This document shows, piece after piece, positions 35,884 through 43,795 of a DNA stretch of 62,666 nt (positions within the stretch are counted from its first letter, which is position 1; the number at the start of each line of letters is the position of its first letter). The DNA comes from Bacteroides sp. CAG:1060_57_27 (GTDB lineage: Bacteria > Bacteroidota > Bacteroidia > Bacteroidales > UBA932): NCBI GenBank assembly GCA_001915575.1, contig MNQT01000015.1:1-62666 (forward strand), given 5' to 3'. Under the pieces are notes generated by a model, which did not search any database, was not told the DNA's origin, and worked only from the letters and a program-made list of their open reading frames with translations. A program made the translations under genes and the position numbers.

Positions 35884-36462
35884 ATGCGTAAGCTCATGGT
35901 GATAGACGCCTGCATGCGCGACGAGGCTTCGCGCACGCGCAGGATACTTGCTCCGCTGGTGGCCGAGCTTGAAAAGAGATACGAGATCGAGACGGTCAGG
36001 CTCGACGGCGAGGACTACTCTTCCGTCGGGCGCAGGGTGCTTGCCGAGCGCAGCGGAGGCTATGTCCCCGAGGAGACGGTGGCGCTCGCCCGCAGGCTCG
36101 CCGCCGCCGACAGGATAGTCATCGCCGCTCCGTTCTGGGACATGAGCTTCCCCGCGATACTCAAGGTGTTCATAGAGAACATGTCGCTCTACAACATCAC
36201 CTTCAAGGACAGCGGTACGCATTTCGAGGGCCTGTGCCGTAGCGAGAAGGTGCTCTACATCACCACCCGCGGCATGGATGTGCATACGGGCGACCCTCTC
36301 GAGGCGGCTACGCCTTATCTGAAGGCGCTCTCCGCCCTGTGGGGCTGGGGAGAGGTCATTACCGTAGCGGCCGAGAACCTCGACTACAGCACGCCTGAGG
36401 AAATAGACGCGAAGATTGCAGCCGCCGTGAGGGAAGGCCTCGGAATCTGTCAGGATTTCTGA
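35884..36462 (+). CDS. NAD(P)H-dependent FMN oxidoreductase (flavodoxin-like fold)
   Basis: A 192-residue cytosolic flavoprotein of the azoreductase/NQO family: N-terminal strand LMVIDACMRDEASRTRRIL in place of the usual phosphate loop, AAPFWDMSFPAILKVFIENM (the family's PmWnfs-like motif) near 82-101, and YITTRGMD near 121. Reduces quinones, azo or flavin substrates with two electrons. Single gene with its own TATATTTG box. The stop codon lies in the first unit of a 15-bp tandem repeat. Confidence 0.85.
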   Translation: MRKLMVIDACMRDEASRTRRILAPLVAELEKRYEIETVRLDGEDYSSVGRRVLAERSGGYVPEETVALARRLAAADRIVIAAPFWDMSFPAILKVFIENMSLYNITFKDSGTHFEGLCRSEKVLYITTRGMDVHTGDPLEAATPYLKALSALWGWGEVITVAAENLDYSTPEEIDAKIAAAVREGLGICQDF

Positions 36463-36501
36463 GCGCCGGACTTCTGAGATCGGGACTTCTGAGGCCGGGT
36501 C
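36457..36501 (+). repeat. 15-bp tandem repeat, three units
   Basis: TTCTGAGCGCCGGAC, TTCTGAGATCGGGAC and TTCTGAGGCCGGGTC follow each other without gaps, starting in the last codon (TTC TGA) of the oxidoreductase gene. The unit length is divisible by three and each unit repeats the TTC-TGA end, so copy-number change would not extend the protein. The array sits between converging genes and may be a slippage product. Confidence 0.65.
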
Positions 36502-36528
36502 TTGCCCCACCCCAGGCGTCCGGAGGAC

Positions 36529-38946
36529 TCAGCGGGTCTTTATCGTGGCGGAGGCGGAGCGCAGTCCCGGAGCCGAAGCCTTGATCCTTATCGTGCCGCT
36601 TTCCCTCGTGCTCTTCACCACCAGGATAGCGCGGCCTTTCCAGACCTTGCGGCTGTTTCCGACATAGCTGTCCTCGTCTTTCAGGTCGGCATTGCCCACT
36701 GCCGCGAGTATTCCTTCTCCTTTCAGTTCGAATGTGACCCTGTCGTCGGCCTGCGGCACGACATTCCCTTCGCGGTCGACTATCTCTACGGTTACGAAGG
36801 AGAGATCCTGCCCGTCGGCCGAGATTTCGCTGCGGTCTGCGGTGAGCCTTATTCCATAGGCATCTGAGGCTGTGGAGAGTTCCCGAGTCTCGACTTCCTG
36901 CCCGTTCTCTATGCCGGCCGCCCTAAGGGTTCCGCTGCGGTAGGGCAGGGTGAACACGGCCTTGAACTCCTGTTCCCGTCCGGTGGGTTTCTCTCCTATC
37001 AGCTCTCCGTCGAGGTAGAGGCGCACGCGAGGATACCGCGAGTAGACTTCGACTTCTATCGGCTTGCCCTCGTGCCCCGGCCAGTTCCAGCAGTCCCATG
37101 TGGGCCATACCGACCACGAGGTCTGTCGGATCTTCCCGAAATACCCGTCGGGTTCCCTGACTGCGAGGTGCAGCTTCTCCGAGGGGTTGAACAGCAGTTC
37201 GCGGTAGTAGGATATAGGTTTGCGCCAACCCGTAAGGTCGATGTCTCCGCAGTATGCTCCGTGCCAGGGGTACTGGTCGTGCTGGTAGTGTTCCCCCGGG
37301 GTATCGCCCTCGTAGTAGTAGCGGCCTATGCCGGATTCTCCGAGATAGTCGACAGCTGTCCAGACGAAGTCGCCGAAGATGTAGCTGTTGTCGTTGACGG
37401 CTACCCAGTTCCTGAACGCGTCGCGCGGGAAGGATTCCGTCTGAATGATCATCCTGGAAGGCACGCGCTTGTGGTCGGAGGGTGCGTGGAACAGCAGGTA
37501 GTTGTAACCTACGATGTCGAGTACTGCGGCCAGCGGATCGTATATCTCCCAGTCTCTGTCCCAGGATGCGAGCGCTGATGTCACGGGACGGGTGTCGTCA
37601 TGTCTGAGAATGGCATCTTTCAGTTTATGTGCGGTGGTGATCACTTCAAGCTTCTTGCGCTCGATGACCTCGTTGCCTATGCTCCAGCAGAAGACGGACG
37701 GGTGGTTGCGGTCGCGCAGCACCATGGCGGTGACATCGCGCTCCCACCACTCGTCGAACAGCGTGGAATAGTCGTGCGGGATCTTGGCGTCGCGCCATCC
37801 GTCGAACGCCTCGTCGATTACCAGAAGCCCTATACGGTCGCATGCGTCGAGGAACGCCTCCGACGGAAGGTTGTGCGAGGTGCGTACGGCATTGAATCCT
37901 GCCGCCTTCATCATCTCGGCCTTGCGCACTTCCGCACGGTCGTATGCGGCGGCTCCGAGGCAGCCGTTGTCATGGTGCAGGCAGCCTCCGTAGAGTTTGA
38001 TTGCCCTGCCGTTGAGCAGCAGGCCCCCGTCGGCGGAATAGGATATGCTCCTGATACCGAAAGACTCGGAGACTGAGTCGAGCGTGCGGCCGTCATCCGT
38101 TACGGTGCAGACGGCGGAATACAGTTCCGGTGTATCGGGACTCCATAGAGCCGGTTCCGCTACCCCTATCAGCTGCGTTACCTCTTTCGAGCCGCCTGCC
38201 GGAAGCTCGATCTGTTCCGTGACGGCCGTCCCCTGAGCGCTTCCGTCGCGGTTGATTACGGTCGTAAGTGTCACGCGCCTCCCGGAGCCGGAATCGTTCT
38301 GCAGGGTGGTCCTGATCTGCACTGCCGCCTGCTCATGCGATACTTCCGGCGTGGTGATGAATATGCCCTGGTGCGCTATATGCACCTTGTCGGTAACGGT
38401 CAGCCACACATGGCGGTATATTCCGGAACCGGTGTACCAGCGTGAATTCTTCTGGAGGGAGTTGTCGACCCGCACGGCGACAACATTCCGTCCGCCGAAA
38501 TCCAGGTAGGGGGTAAGGTCGTAGAAGAAGGGGGTATAGCCGTAGGGCTGTATGCCGAGAGGCTTGCCGTTTATGAATACTTCGGCATTCATGTAGACTC
38601 CTTCGAAATAGATTCCTACCTTCCTGTCCCGGTATCCTTCCGGCATGTCGAAAGCCTTGCGGTACCATGCGGTGCCGGCCGGGAAATAGCCTCCGTCGTT
38701 GCCCGTGGGCGCGTCGGGGCTGATATTCCCCTCGATGCTCCAGTCGTGGGGCAGGTCCAGCGTACGCCAGGCACTGTCATCGTAGTCGGGGCTTCCGGCA
38801 CCCTGCGGGTCGCCGAGGGCGAACTTCCAGCCGAAATCGAAGAGCTGCCGGCGCGAACCCGTGTCGGCAGCAGTGCATATCGTCCCTGTAAGGATGAAAG
38901 GGACCAGCAGTGTCATGATTTTTCCGAGGATAGTGTTGTTTCGCAT
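36529..38946 (-). CDS. glycoside hydrolase family 2 (beta-galactosidase-like)
   Basis: An exported 805-residue exo-glycosidase. Signal peptide to about residue 27 (ending CTAAD). GH2 sugar-binding jelly roll (about 40-190, with GTAWYRKAFDMP and FEGVYMNAEVFINGKPLG), immunoglobulin-like domain (about 195-300), then the TIM barrel with acid/base Glu in SIGNEVIERKK near 425 and nucleophile Glu in IIQTESFPRDAF near 502; two beta domains complete the C-terminus, including an invasin-like one. Beta-galactosidase is most likely, but mannosidase or glucuronidase activity cannot be excluded. No lipobox, so probably periplasmic. It has its own promoter box at 38964-38971. Confidence 0.92.
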   Translation of the reverse strand: MRNNTILGKIMTLLVPFILTGTICTAADTGSRRQLFDFGWKFALGDPQGAGSPDYDDSAWRTLDLPHDWSIEGNISPDAPTGNDGGYFPAGTAWYRKAFDMPEGYRDRKVGIYFEGVYMNAEVFINGKPLGIQPYGYTPFFYDLTPYLDFGGRNVVAVRVDNSLQKNSRWYTGSGIYRHVWLTVTDKVHIAHQGIFITTPEVSHEQAAVQIRTTLQNDSGSGRRVTLTTVINRDGSAQGTAVTEQIELPAGGSKEVTQLIGVAEPALWSPDTPELYSAVCTVTDDGRTLDSVSESFGIRSISYSADGGLLLNGRAIKLYGGCLHHDNGCLGAAAYDRAEVRKAEMMKAAGFNAVRTSHNLPSEAFLDACDRIGLLVIDEAFDGWRDAKIPHDYSTLFDEWWERDVTAMVLRDRNHPSVFCWSIGNEVIERKKLEVITTAHKLKDAILRHDDTRPVTSALASWDRDWEIYDPLAAVLDIVGYNYLLFHAPSDHKRVPSRMIIQTESFPRDAFRNWVAVNDNSYIFGDFVWTAVDYLGESGIGRYYYEGDTPGEHYQHDQYPWHGAYCGDIDLTGWRKPISYYRELLFNPSEKLHLAVREPDGYFGKIRQTSWSVWPTWDCWNWPGHEGKPIEVEVYSRYPRVRLYLDGELIGEKPTGREQEFKAVFTLPYRSGTLRAAGIENGQEVETRELSTASDAYGIRLTADRSEISADGQDLSFVTVEIVDREGNVVPQADDRVTFELKGEGILAAVGNADLKDEDSYVGNSRKVWKGRAILVVKSTRESGTIRIKASAPGLRSASATIKTR

Positions 38947-38963
38947 AATAGTTCATTTTGGCT

Positions 38964-38971
38964 CAAAAATA
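38964..38971 (-). promoter_or_regulatory. GH2 gene -7 promoter box
   Basis: The minus strand reads TATTTTTG, an exact TAnnTTTG match, 18 bp upstream of the GH2 start codon. Confidence 0.55.
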
Positions 38972-39003
38972 ACCATTTTTCCCGGATTCTGCCGAAAAAA
39001 AAT

Positions 39004-39390
39004 CTATTTCCTCGCCGCCTTTATCGAGTCGACTGCCAGCAGCACTCCGACAACTGCCATCACAGGGAGGATCGCCAGCTGCACGGGATTGAATCCGCTG
39101 ACGAGTTCTGCCATGTGGAAGATGCAGAACAGTCCGGTGAACACTCCCAGCACCGCGTTGACGACGAGCGCCGTCTTCGATGACGAATACAGTACGCAGA
39201 GCATGCCGGCGACCGGTACGAGGTAGCTTACCGTCATCATGAATACGAGCATCCCGACTGGTGCCGTTCCGGCATCGGAAACAGAGATCTCCTCACTCCA
39301 GAAGAGGGGCATAAGGTCTGCCAGGCTGTGAATTGCGAAGCCGCCCATGACCAGTGCCCATAAGAAGGCAATTCGTTTCCTGAGTTCCAT
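39004..39390 (-). CDS. small integral membrane protein of unknown function
   Basis: A 128-residue protein with four predicted membrane helices (IAFLWALVMGGFAIHSLA, APVGMLVFMMTVSYLVPVAGML, ALVVNAVLGVFTGLFCIFHM, AILPVMAVVGVLLAV). I do not recognise a family. It has a clean TACCTTTG promoter box at 39416-39423 and ends 58 bp before the GH2 start, so it may be transcribed through into the GH2 gene although that gene has its own box. Confidence 0.7.
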   Translation of the reverse strand: MELRKRIAFLWALVMGGFAIHSLADLMPLFWSEEISVSDAGTAPVGMLVFMMTVSYLVPVAGMLCVLYSSSKTALVVNAVLGVFTGLFCIFHMAELVSGFNPVQLAILPVMAVVGVLLAVDSIKAARK

Positions 39391-39415
39391 ATAGAAAGGT
39401 GTTTTGAATACAGGT

Positions 39416-39423
39416 CAAAGGTA
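39416..39423 (-). promoter_or_regulatory. -7 promoter box of the small membrane protein gene
   Basis: The minus strand reads TACCTTTG, an exact TAnnTTTG match, 26 bp upstream of the ATG at 39390. Confidence 0.55.
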
Positions 39424-39532
39424 CTCCGGGCTGGGGTGGCAGTCAATACTTATCGGTGGGTAAAATCGATGTCTGCCGGGGATGTCTTGTGAAAGCGGAA
39501 TAATCTGATTATTTTGAGACCGTATTCTGATA

Positions 39533-40081
39533 ATGCACAAGACAAGTATGAAGGAGAAAGATGTTGTCGCGACAATGAGCTATGAATCGCCGTGCGGCGT
39601 ATTGCTGCTCGGCTCGTCTGGCGGCAGGCTCTGCCTTTGCGACTGGCTGGTGGAAAGGCATCACGCCAGGGTGGAAAGGCGGCTGGAACGCCTGCTGCAT
39701 GCCGGCTTCGAGGAAGGAATGTCGCCGGTCACCGAAGAGGCGGCGCGGCAGCTCGACGGGTATTTTGCCGGAAAGCGCAGGGAGTTCGACGTACCGCTGC
39801 TGCTCACGGGCACGGAATTCCAGAAGGCGGTGTGGAACGAACTGCTGAAAATCCCTTTCGGGAGGACGGTCTCCTACGGCGAGATCGCCCGGCGCATCGG
39901 TATGCCGAGGGCAGTACGTGCGGTAGCCAATGCCAACGGCGCAAATCCGATGTCGATATTCGTGCCGTGCCACCGTGTCATCGGCAGCGACCGTTCTCTG
40001 ACCGGCTACGGCGGGGGAATCGAAACCAAGCGCAGGCTGCTCGAACTGGAGGGAGTGTGCCTTCCGGAGCCTTCCCGGTAG
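39533..40081 (+). CDS. methylated-DNA--[protein]-cysteine S-methyltransferase
   Basis: Suicidal repair of O6-alkylguanine: the alkyl group is moved to the active-site cysteine. 182 residues, with the N-terminal ribonuclease-like domain followed by the DNA-binding domain (TEFQKAVWNELLKIPFGRTVSYGEIARRIG) and the active site VPCHRVIGSD, Cys near 145. No Ada-type AraC domain is fused. ATGs at 39533 and 39548 are both possible; the second would shorten the N-terminus by five residues. Ogt-type enzyme; the gene stands alone. Confidence 0.93.
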   Translation: MHKTSMKEKDVVATMSYESPCGVLLLGSSGGRLCLCDWLVERHHARVERRLERLLHAGFEEGMSPVTEEAARQLDGYFAGKRREFDVPLLLTGTEFQKAVWNELLKIPFGRTVSYGEIARRIGMPRAVRAVANANGANPMSIFVPCHRVIGSDRSLTGYGGGIETKRRLLELEGVCLPEPSR

Positions 40082-40102
40082 GCGGGACGGATATATTTTG
40101 AC

Positions 40103-40111
40103 TATCTTTAC
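40103..40111 (+). promoter_or_regulatory. candidate -7 box of the double GNAT gene
   Basis: TATCTTTAC lies 22 bp upstream of the ATG at 40134. It is the third copy in the window of this 9-mer ahead of a start codon. Confidence 0.35.
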
Positions 40112-40133
40112 AGGGCTTGAAAACAGTAAGAAA

Positions 40134-41141
40134 ATGAATATAGACTCAACACGGATCATATTGCGTCCTTGGAGGGAAAGCGATGCCGGGGACTTGTTCA
40201 GATATGCCTGTGATCCGGAGACAGGCCCCGCCGCAGGCTGGCCTCCGCACGCTTCCGTGGAAGACAGCCTGAACGTCATCCGCACAGTGTTTTCCGCACC
40301 GGAGACATACGCCGTTGTCCTGAAGGAAAGCGGCGCGCCAGTCGGAAGCGCGGGTATCCTGCTTGGCGGGGCTTCGCATGTTGCCGGAATACGGGAGGAC
40401 GAGGCCGAGATAGGCTACTGGATAGGCAGGCCGTACTGGGGCAGGGGACTGGCTCCCGAGGCGGTGCGCTGCCTGCTCCGGAGGTGCTTCGAGGAACTGG
40501 GGATGACGGCCGTGTGGTGCTGCTATTACGACGGCAACACGAAGTCGCGCCGCGTAATGGATAAATGCGGCTTCAGTTTCAATCATACGGAAAAGGATAC
40601 TGTGTCGCCGCTTGGGGATGTCCGCACGGAGCATTTCATGAGGCTGACAAAGGAGGAGTGGGAGGCATCCCGCCTGCTGTCGATACGTCCGTTGACGGAG
40701 CGCGACATTCCTCAGATGCAGGCTCTGTTCCGCGACACCGTGCTCCATGTCAATGTGCGGGACTATAGCATGGAGGAGGTGGAGGACTGGGCGTCCTGCG
40801 GCGACAGTGTGGAGCATTGGCGCCGATTGCTGGCTGAGAACAATTTCATCGGCGTCTTTGACGCGCAAGACAGGCTCATCGGCTTCTCCTCCATGAACGC
40901 CGCCGGTCATCTGCACTCGATGTTCGTCCACAAGGACCGGCAGGGCAGGGGCGTGGCGAGTATGCTGCTTTCAGATGTGGAAAAGATTGCCCGAGAGTAC
41001 GGGGTGGGCAGAATCGGATTGGAGGCGAGCATCACCGCGCGCCCTTTCTTCGAGGCGCGTGGCTATGTTGTCGTGAAGGAGCAGAAAGCGAGGGCGAACA
41101 GGCTGTGCCTTACGAACTATGTAATGGAGAAGATATTATGA
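40134..41141 (+). CDS. tandem GNAT acetyltransferase (two domains)
   Basis: A 335-residue protein made of two GNAT domains. Residues about 1-170 are RimJ/RimL-like (STRIILRPWRESDAGDLF, acetyl-CoA loop GRPYWGRGLAPEA, CGFSF). Residues about 180-335 are a second GNAT of the YafP type (LLSIRPLTERDIPQMQALF, VHKDRQGRGVASMLL, ARPFFEARGY). Each half keeps an acetyl-CoA P-loop (R/QxxGRG), so both may be active. Substrates unknown; fusions of this sort sometimes act on antibiotics or small amines. Overlaps the next gene by ATGA. Confidence 0.82.
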   Translation: MNIDSTRIILRPWRESDAGDLFRYACDPETGPAAGWPPHASVEDSLNVIRTVFSAPETYAVVLKESGAPVGSAGILLGGASHVAGIREDEAEIGYWIGRPYWGRGLAPEAVRCLLRRCFEELGMTAVWCCYYDGNTKSRRVMDKCGFSFNHTEKDTVSPLGDVRTEHFMRLTKEEWEASRLLSIRPLTERDIPQMQALFRDTVLHVNVRDYSMEEVEDWASCGDSVEHWRRLLAENNFIGVFDAQDRLIGFSSMNAAGHLHSMFVHKDRQGRGVASMLLSDVEKIAREYGVGRIGLEASITARPFFEARGYVVVKEQKARANRLCLTNYVMEKIL

Positions 41142-41575
41142 AAATCATGAAGTCCCTTATAATATGGATATGTTTTATCCCTGCGGCTATCCTCAACGGC
41201 GGGTTGAGGGAATATGTATTGGTTCCTGTCATCGGACAGAAATGGGCTTTGCCTGCAAGCGGGATAATCTTAAGCGGCCTGATTTTCCTGATTACGTGGT
41301 TTATGTTGCCTCGCCTGATAAAGGACAATATCCGTACGGAACGCTGGCTAATGGGGGTAGTCTGGGCACTGCTGACTGTCATCTTCGAGTTCGTGGCAGG
41401 ACTCTCCGGCGGCAATAACATTCAGGAACTTCTTGCTGCCTATAATCCTCTGACGGGGAATCTGTGGCTTCTGGTCTTGGTCACCACCTTTTTTGCTCCG
41501 GTCATGGAATCTTCCATGCGGAGACGCAGGCTTCTTCACCGTGAACGCAGCCGGCAAGTTCAGTCGAACCTGTAG
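41138..41575 (+). CDS. small membrane protein of unknown function
   Basis: A 145-residue protein with about four membrane segments (SLIIWICFIPAAILNGGL, LPASGIILSGLIFLITWFML, WLMGVVWALLTVIFEFVAGLSGG, LVLVTTFFAPV) and an arginine-rich C-terminal tail (RRRRLLHRERSRQ). I do not recognise the family with certainty. It starts inside the GNAT stop codon (ATGA), so the two are translated together. Its last 16 bp overlap the convergent outer membrane gene remnant. Confidence 0.65.
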   Translation: MKIMKSLIIWICFIPAAILNGGLREYVLVPVIGQKWALPASGIILSGLIFLITWFMLPRLIKDNIRTERWLMGVVWALLTVIFEFVAGLSGGNNIQELLAAYNPLTGNLWLLVLVTTFFAPVMESSMRRRRLLHRERSRQVQSNL

Positions 41576-42183
41576 GCTATTCCGCCGCAGAAGGTAAAGA
41601 ACCAGCCCAGGGGCTTGCTGTATTCTCTCGTGCCGACACCTTCTTCTACGGTAGACTTGTGGTAGATGTAGTTGTCAGTCAGGCAGTAGTGGAATGCAGG
41701 TATCAGCTTGATGTCGAATCTCCATATGCTGTAGTTCAGGCATAACCCGGCATCCAGGGAGAGCGAAAAGGAGGTTCCCTTTTCTGTCCATGTCTCCGCC
41801 CGGTACTGCCAGGAATCGCCCCATGCCGACTTTGACGGGATGTTCGATGACCCCGCGACATAGCCTGGCGTAAGCCCGGCAAAGAACTCCATGTCGCTGA
41901 ACAGGCTCATCAGGAATCCGCCGGCCATGTTCCGTGCAATGTCCCCGGCTTCGGCATATGCGGATTCATTGTCTATCGCGTCCATGGCCCCAGCGACGCC
42001 GGACTGTAGCCTTCCCTCGAGGCTGCGGGCCTTTGTCCTATAGGCAAATGCAACGGGGATTCCCAGGTAATTGTCTATATCGGCGACGGAAGGGCTCCAC
42101 TGGGCTCCGATGCGGAATCCCAGGCCATCGCGGTTGAACTGTCCGTAGTTCGAAGAAAGATATCCATATTGATTATTAATATG
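41560..42183 (-). pseudogene. 5'-truncated outer membrane protein gene
   Basis: An open frame runs from a stop at 42184-42186 to 41560 without any plausible start for its first 66 codons; the first ATG in frame is at 41985. The translation upstream of that ATG continues the same style (YLSSNYGQFNRDGLGFRIGA, then SVADIDNYLGIPVAFAYR), so the coding region really begins further upstream and its signal peptide is missing. The C-terminus (FTFCGGIAYRFD) ends in Phe-Asp near an aromatic strand, typical of outer membrane barrels. GC-rich coding sequence stops abruptly at the edge of the AT-rich island, which therefore probably removed the 5' end. Confidence 0.75.
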
Positions 42184-42270
42184 TTATATAACAACCAATG
42201 AAATTTGAGCTAACAAACCGCACCGTCTGAGATGGCTGAGGCAAGGACAAGGGTGGACATTGGAACATAA

Positions 42271-43446
42271 TCAATAAATAAATCCGAACATCCAGATGGG
42301 TATGTTCTTGCCGGTTGCATACTCTATGTTGTCTTTCACGATATATCCTGTGGCAGCTTCCTTCAACTGCTTTCCTTTTTTGTTCTTCCCTCCGACTTCG
42401 AATGTTATGCCTTCTATCTCAAAGTCTGATATTCTGGATGAACTTACTGAATGTTTTTCCTTCATCCATGTCAGAAACATGGTTTCCCGTATTGTGCCTT
42501 CATCTGCCTTGTCAAGACCGAGCGCATAGATAATATTTGAATTGCCAAGGTATAGTTTTTCCACTTTCTGCAATATGCCGTCCCCTGTGGATTTTTCACG
42601 CAGCGCATTGAACAACCCCGATTTTTCCAGATATTCTATATAATCTGGAAGAATATTCCTGCTTATATCCAGGTCTCTGGCCAGCATTGTGTGGTTCGGT
42701 TTATATGGTACGGACTGAGCAAGCATATACATGAGTTTCTTCAGTTTTACAGCGGCAGCTACTGTCATCTCTGCATATTTGGGGATGTCATCCTCTACGG
42801 TGGCGTTTATGGCCTGCTTCAGTTTTATCAAAAAATCTTCTTCAGTAAAATACGGATAACAACCGCACCGTAAATACTCCTGATAATATTTGATAGGTCT
42901 GTATTCACCGTATGGGAAATCCACTTTCCCATTCAGGATCTCTTCCAAAGATGAAGGTCTAAGGATCCATCCCTGAGAAATGTTAAGATATTCCCTGAAC
43001 GAAAGAACAGGCATTGTATACTCGATCGTTCTCCTGCTAAGGTCTGCCTTTCCTCCTTTTTTCAAATCTAGGATAGAACTGCCTGAATACACGACTTGCA
43101 GAAGCGGCAACTGATCATATATCATCTTGATTTCAGTAGTCCATCCGCTATACTTGTGTATTTCATCAATATACAGTTTTTTGCCTCCGCGCTGGAAGAA
43201 TGTAAGAGCAAGATTGTAGATAGTGTTTCCTGCAAAATAGAAATCATCTGCCTGAACATACAATGATTCTTCTATGTTGTCATACAGCTTGATATGCTGG
43301 AGAATCATAGTTGATTTACCGACACCCTTTTGCCCCAGGATGCCGATTAGCCGGTTTTTCCAGTTGATTGTATCATGAAAAGATCTGACATAACCGACAG
43401 GAGTCAGCCCCAGCCTTATCCGATATGTCTGCAGTAGGGTATCCAT
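42271..43446 (-). CDS. AAA+ ATPase with DUF4143-like C-terminus
   Basis: A 391-residue ATPase of the class often annotated 'ATP-binding protein, DUF4143'. Walker A GQKGVGKST at 38-46, Walker B KLYIDEIHKYSGW near 95, sensor-type SGSSILDLKKG near 122, winged-helix-like region LARDLDISRNILPDYIEYLEKSGLF, and a C-terminal nuclease-like segment (ISDFEIEGITFEVGGKNKKGKQ) reminiscent of a PD-(D/E)xK core with E-V-GxK order. Family role is unknown; many copies lie in mobile regions. Its promoter box is at 43469-43476. AT-rich codon use separates it from core genes. Confidence 0.85.
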   Translation of the reverse strand: MDTLLQTYRIRLGLTPVGYVRSFHDTINWKNRLIGILGQKGVGKSTMILQHIKLYDNIEESLYVQADDFYFAGNTIYNLALTFFQRGGKKLYIDEIHKYSGWTTEIKMIYDQLPLLQVVYSGSSILDLKKGGKADLSRRTIEYTMPVLSFREYLNISQGWILRPSSLEEILNGKVDFPYGEYRPIKYYQEYLRCGCYPYFTEEDFLIKLKQAINATVEDDIPKYAEMTVAAAVKLKKLMYMLAQSVPYKPNHTMLARDLDISRNILPDYIEYLEKSGLFNALREKSTGDGILQKVEKLYLGNSNIIYALGLDKADEGTIRETMFLTWMKEKHSVSSSRISDFEIEGITFEVGGKNKKGKQLKEAATGYIVKDNIEYATGKNIPIWMFGFIY

Positions 43447-43468
43447 AGCTTATTTTTAATTGTTTTTA

Positions 43469-43476
43469 CAAATATA
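43469..43476 (-). promoter_or_regulatory. -7 promoter box of the island ATPase gene
   Basis: The minus strand reads TATATTTG, an exact TAnnTTTG match, 23 bp upstream of the ATG at 43446. Confidence 0.5.
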
Positions 43477-43795
43477 GCAAATATTGCGTTATTTTTAGTA
43501 CAATATTGCGAAAATTCGCACTTAAAACAGTGCATATTTTGATTTTCTTGATTAAACTAGTTTTACTGAAGCTGTTACGAAACAAGTCATTGTAAATGTG
43601 TTTCAAGAAGGGGAAGAACGAGCAGCTTATGGCAAACTTCTCGGTAACATGGAAGACATTGTTGTGTAGGTTCTTCCCGTCGATATGCTGCATCACGAAC
43701 GGCGGACCCAGCACCTCATCGGGTGAGAGGCATGTGTCCAAGCTTTTCGAACATCAGCAGAGCAGGAATCTGGTTGATAGGATCTTCATTTTTAA
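43477..43795. other. intergenic stretch of the island with a coding-like remnant
   Basis: No intact gene is supported. The part from about 43600 to 43790 is distinctly richer in G and C than its surroundings and on the minus strand holds short open stretches (INQIPALLMFEKLGHMPLTR then a stop; overlapping in another frame VLGPPFVMQHIDGKNLHN and FHVTEKFAISCSFFPF). These look like pieces of one disrupted gene. A 91-codon open frame at 43466-43741 covers the second piece but runs into the promoter region of the ATPase and ends in low-complexity sequence. I cannot name the parent gene. Confidence 0.45.

Noticed and set aside
43466..43741. 91-codon minus-strand gene in the island
   Set aside because: Its 3' half overlaps the ATPase promoter and is low complexity. 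It looks like part of a broken gene rather than an intact one.
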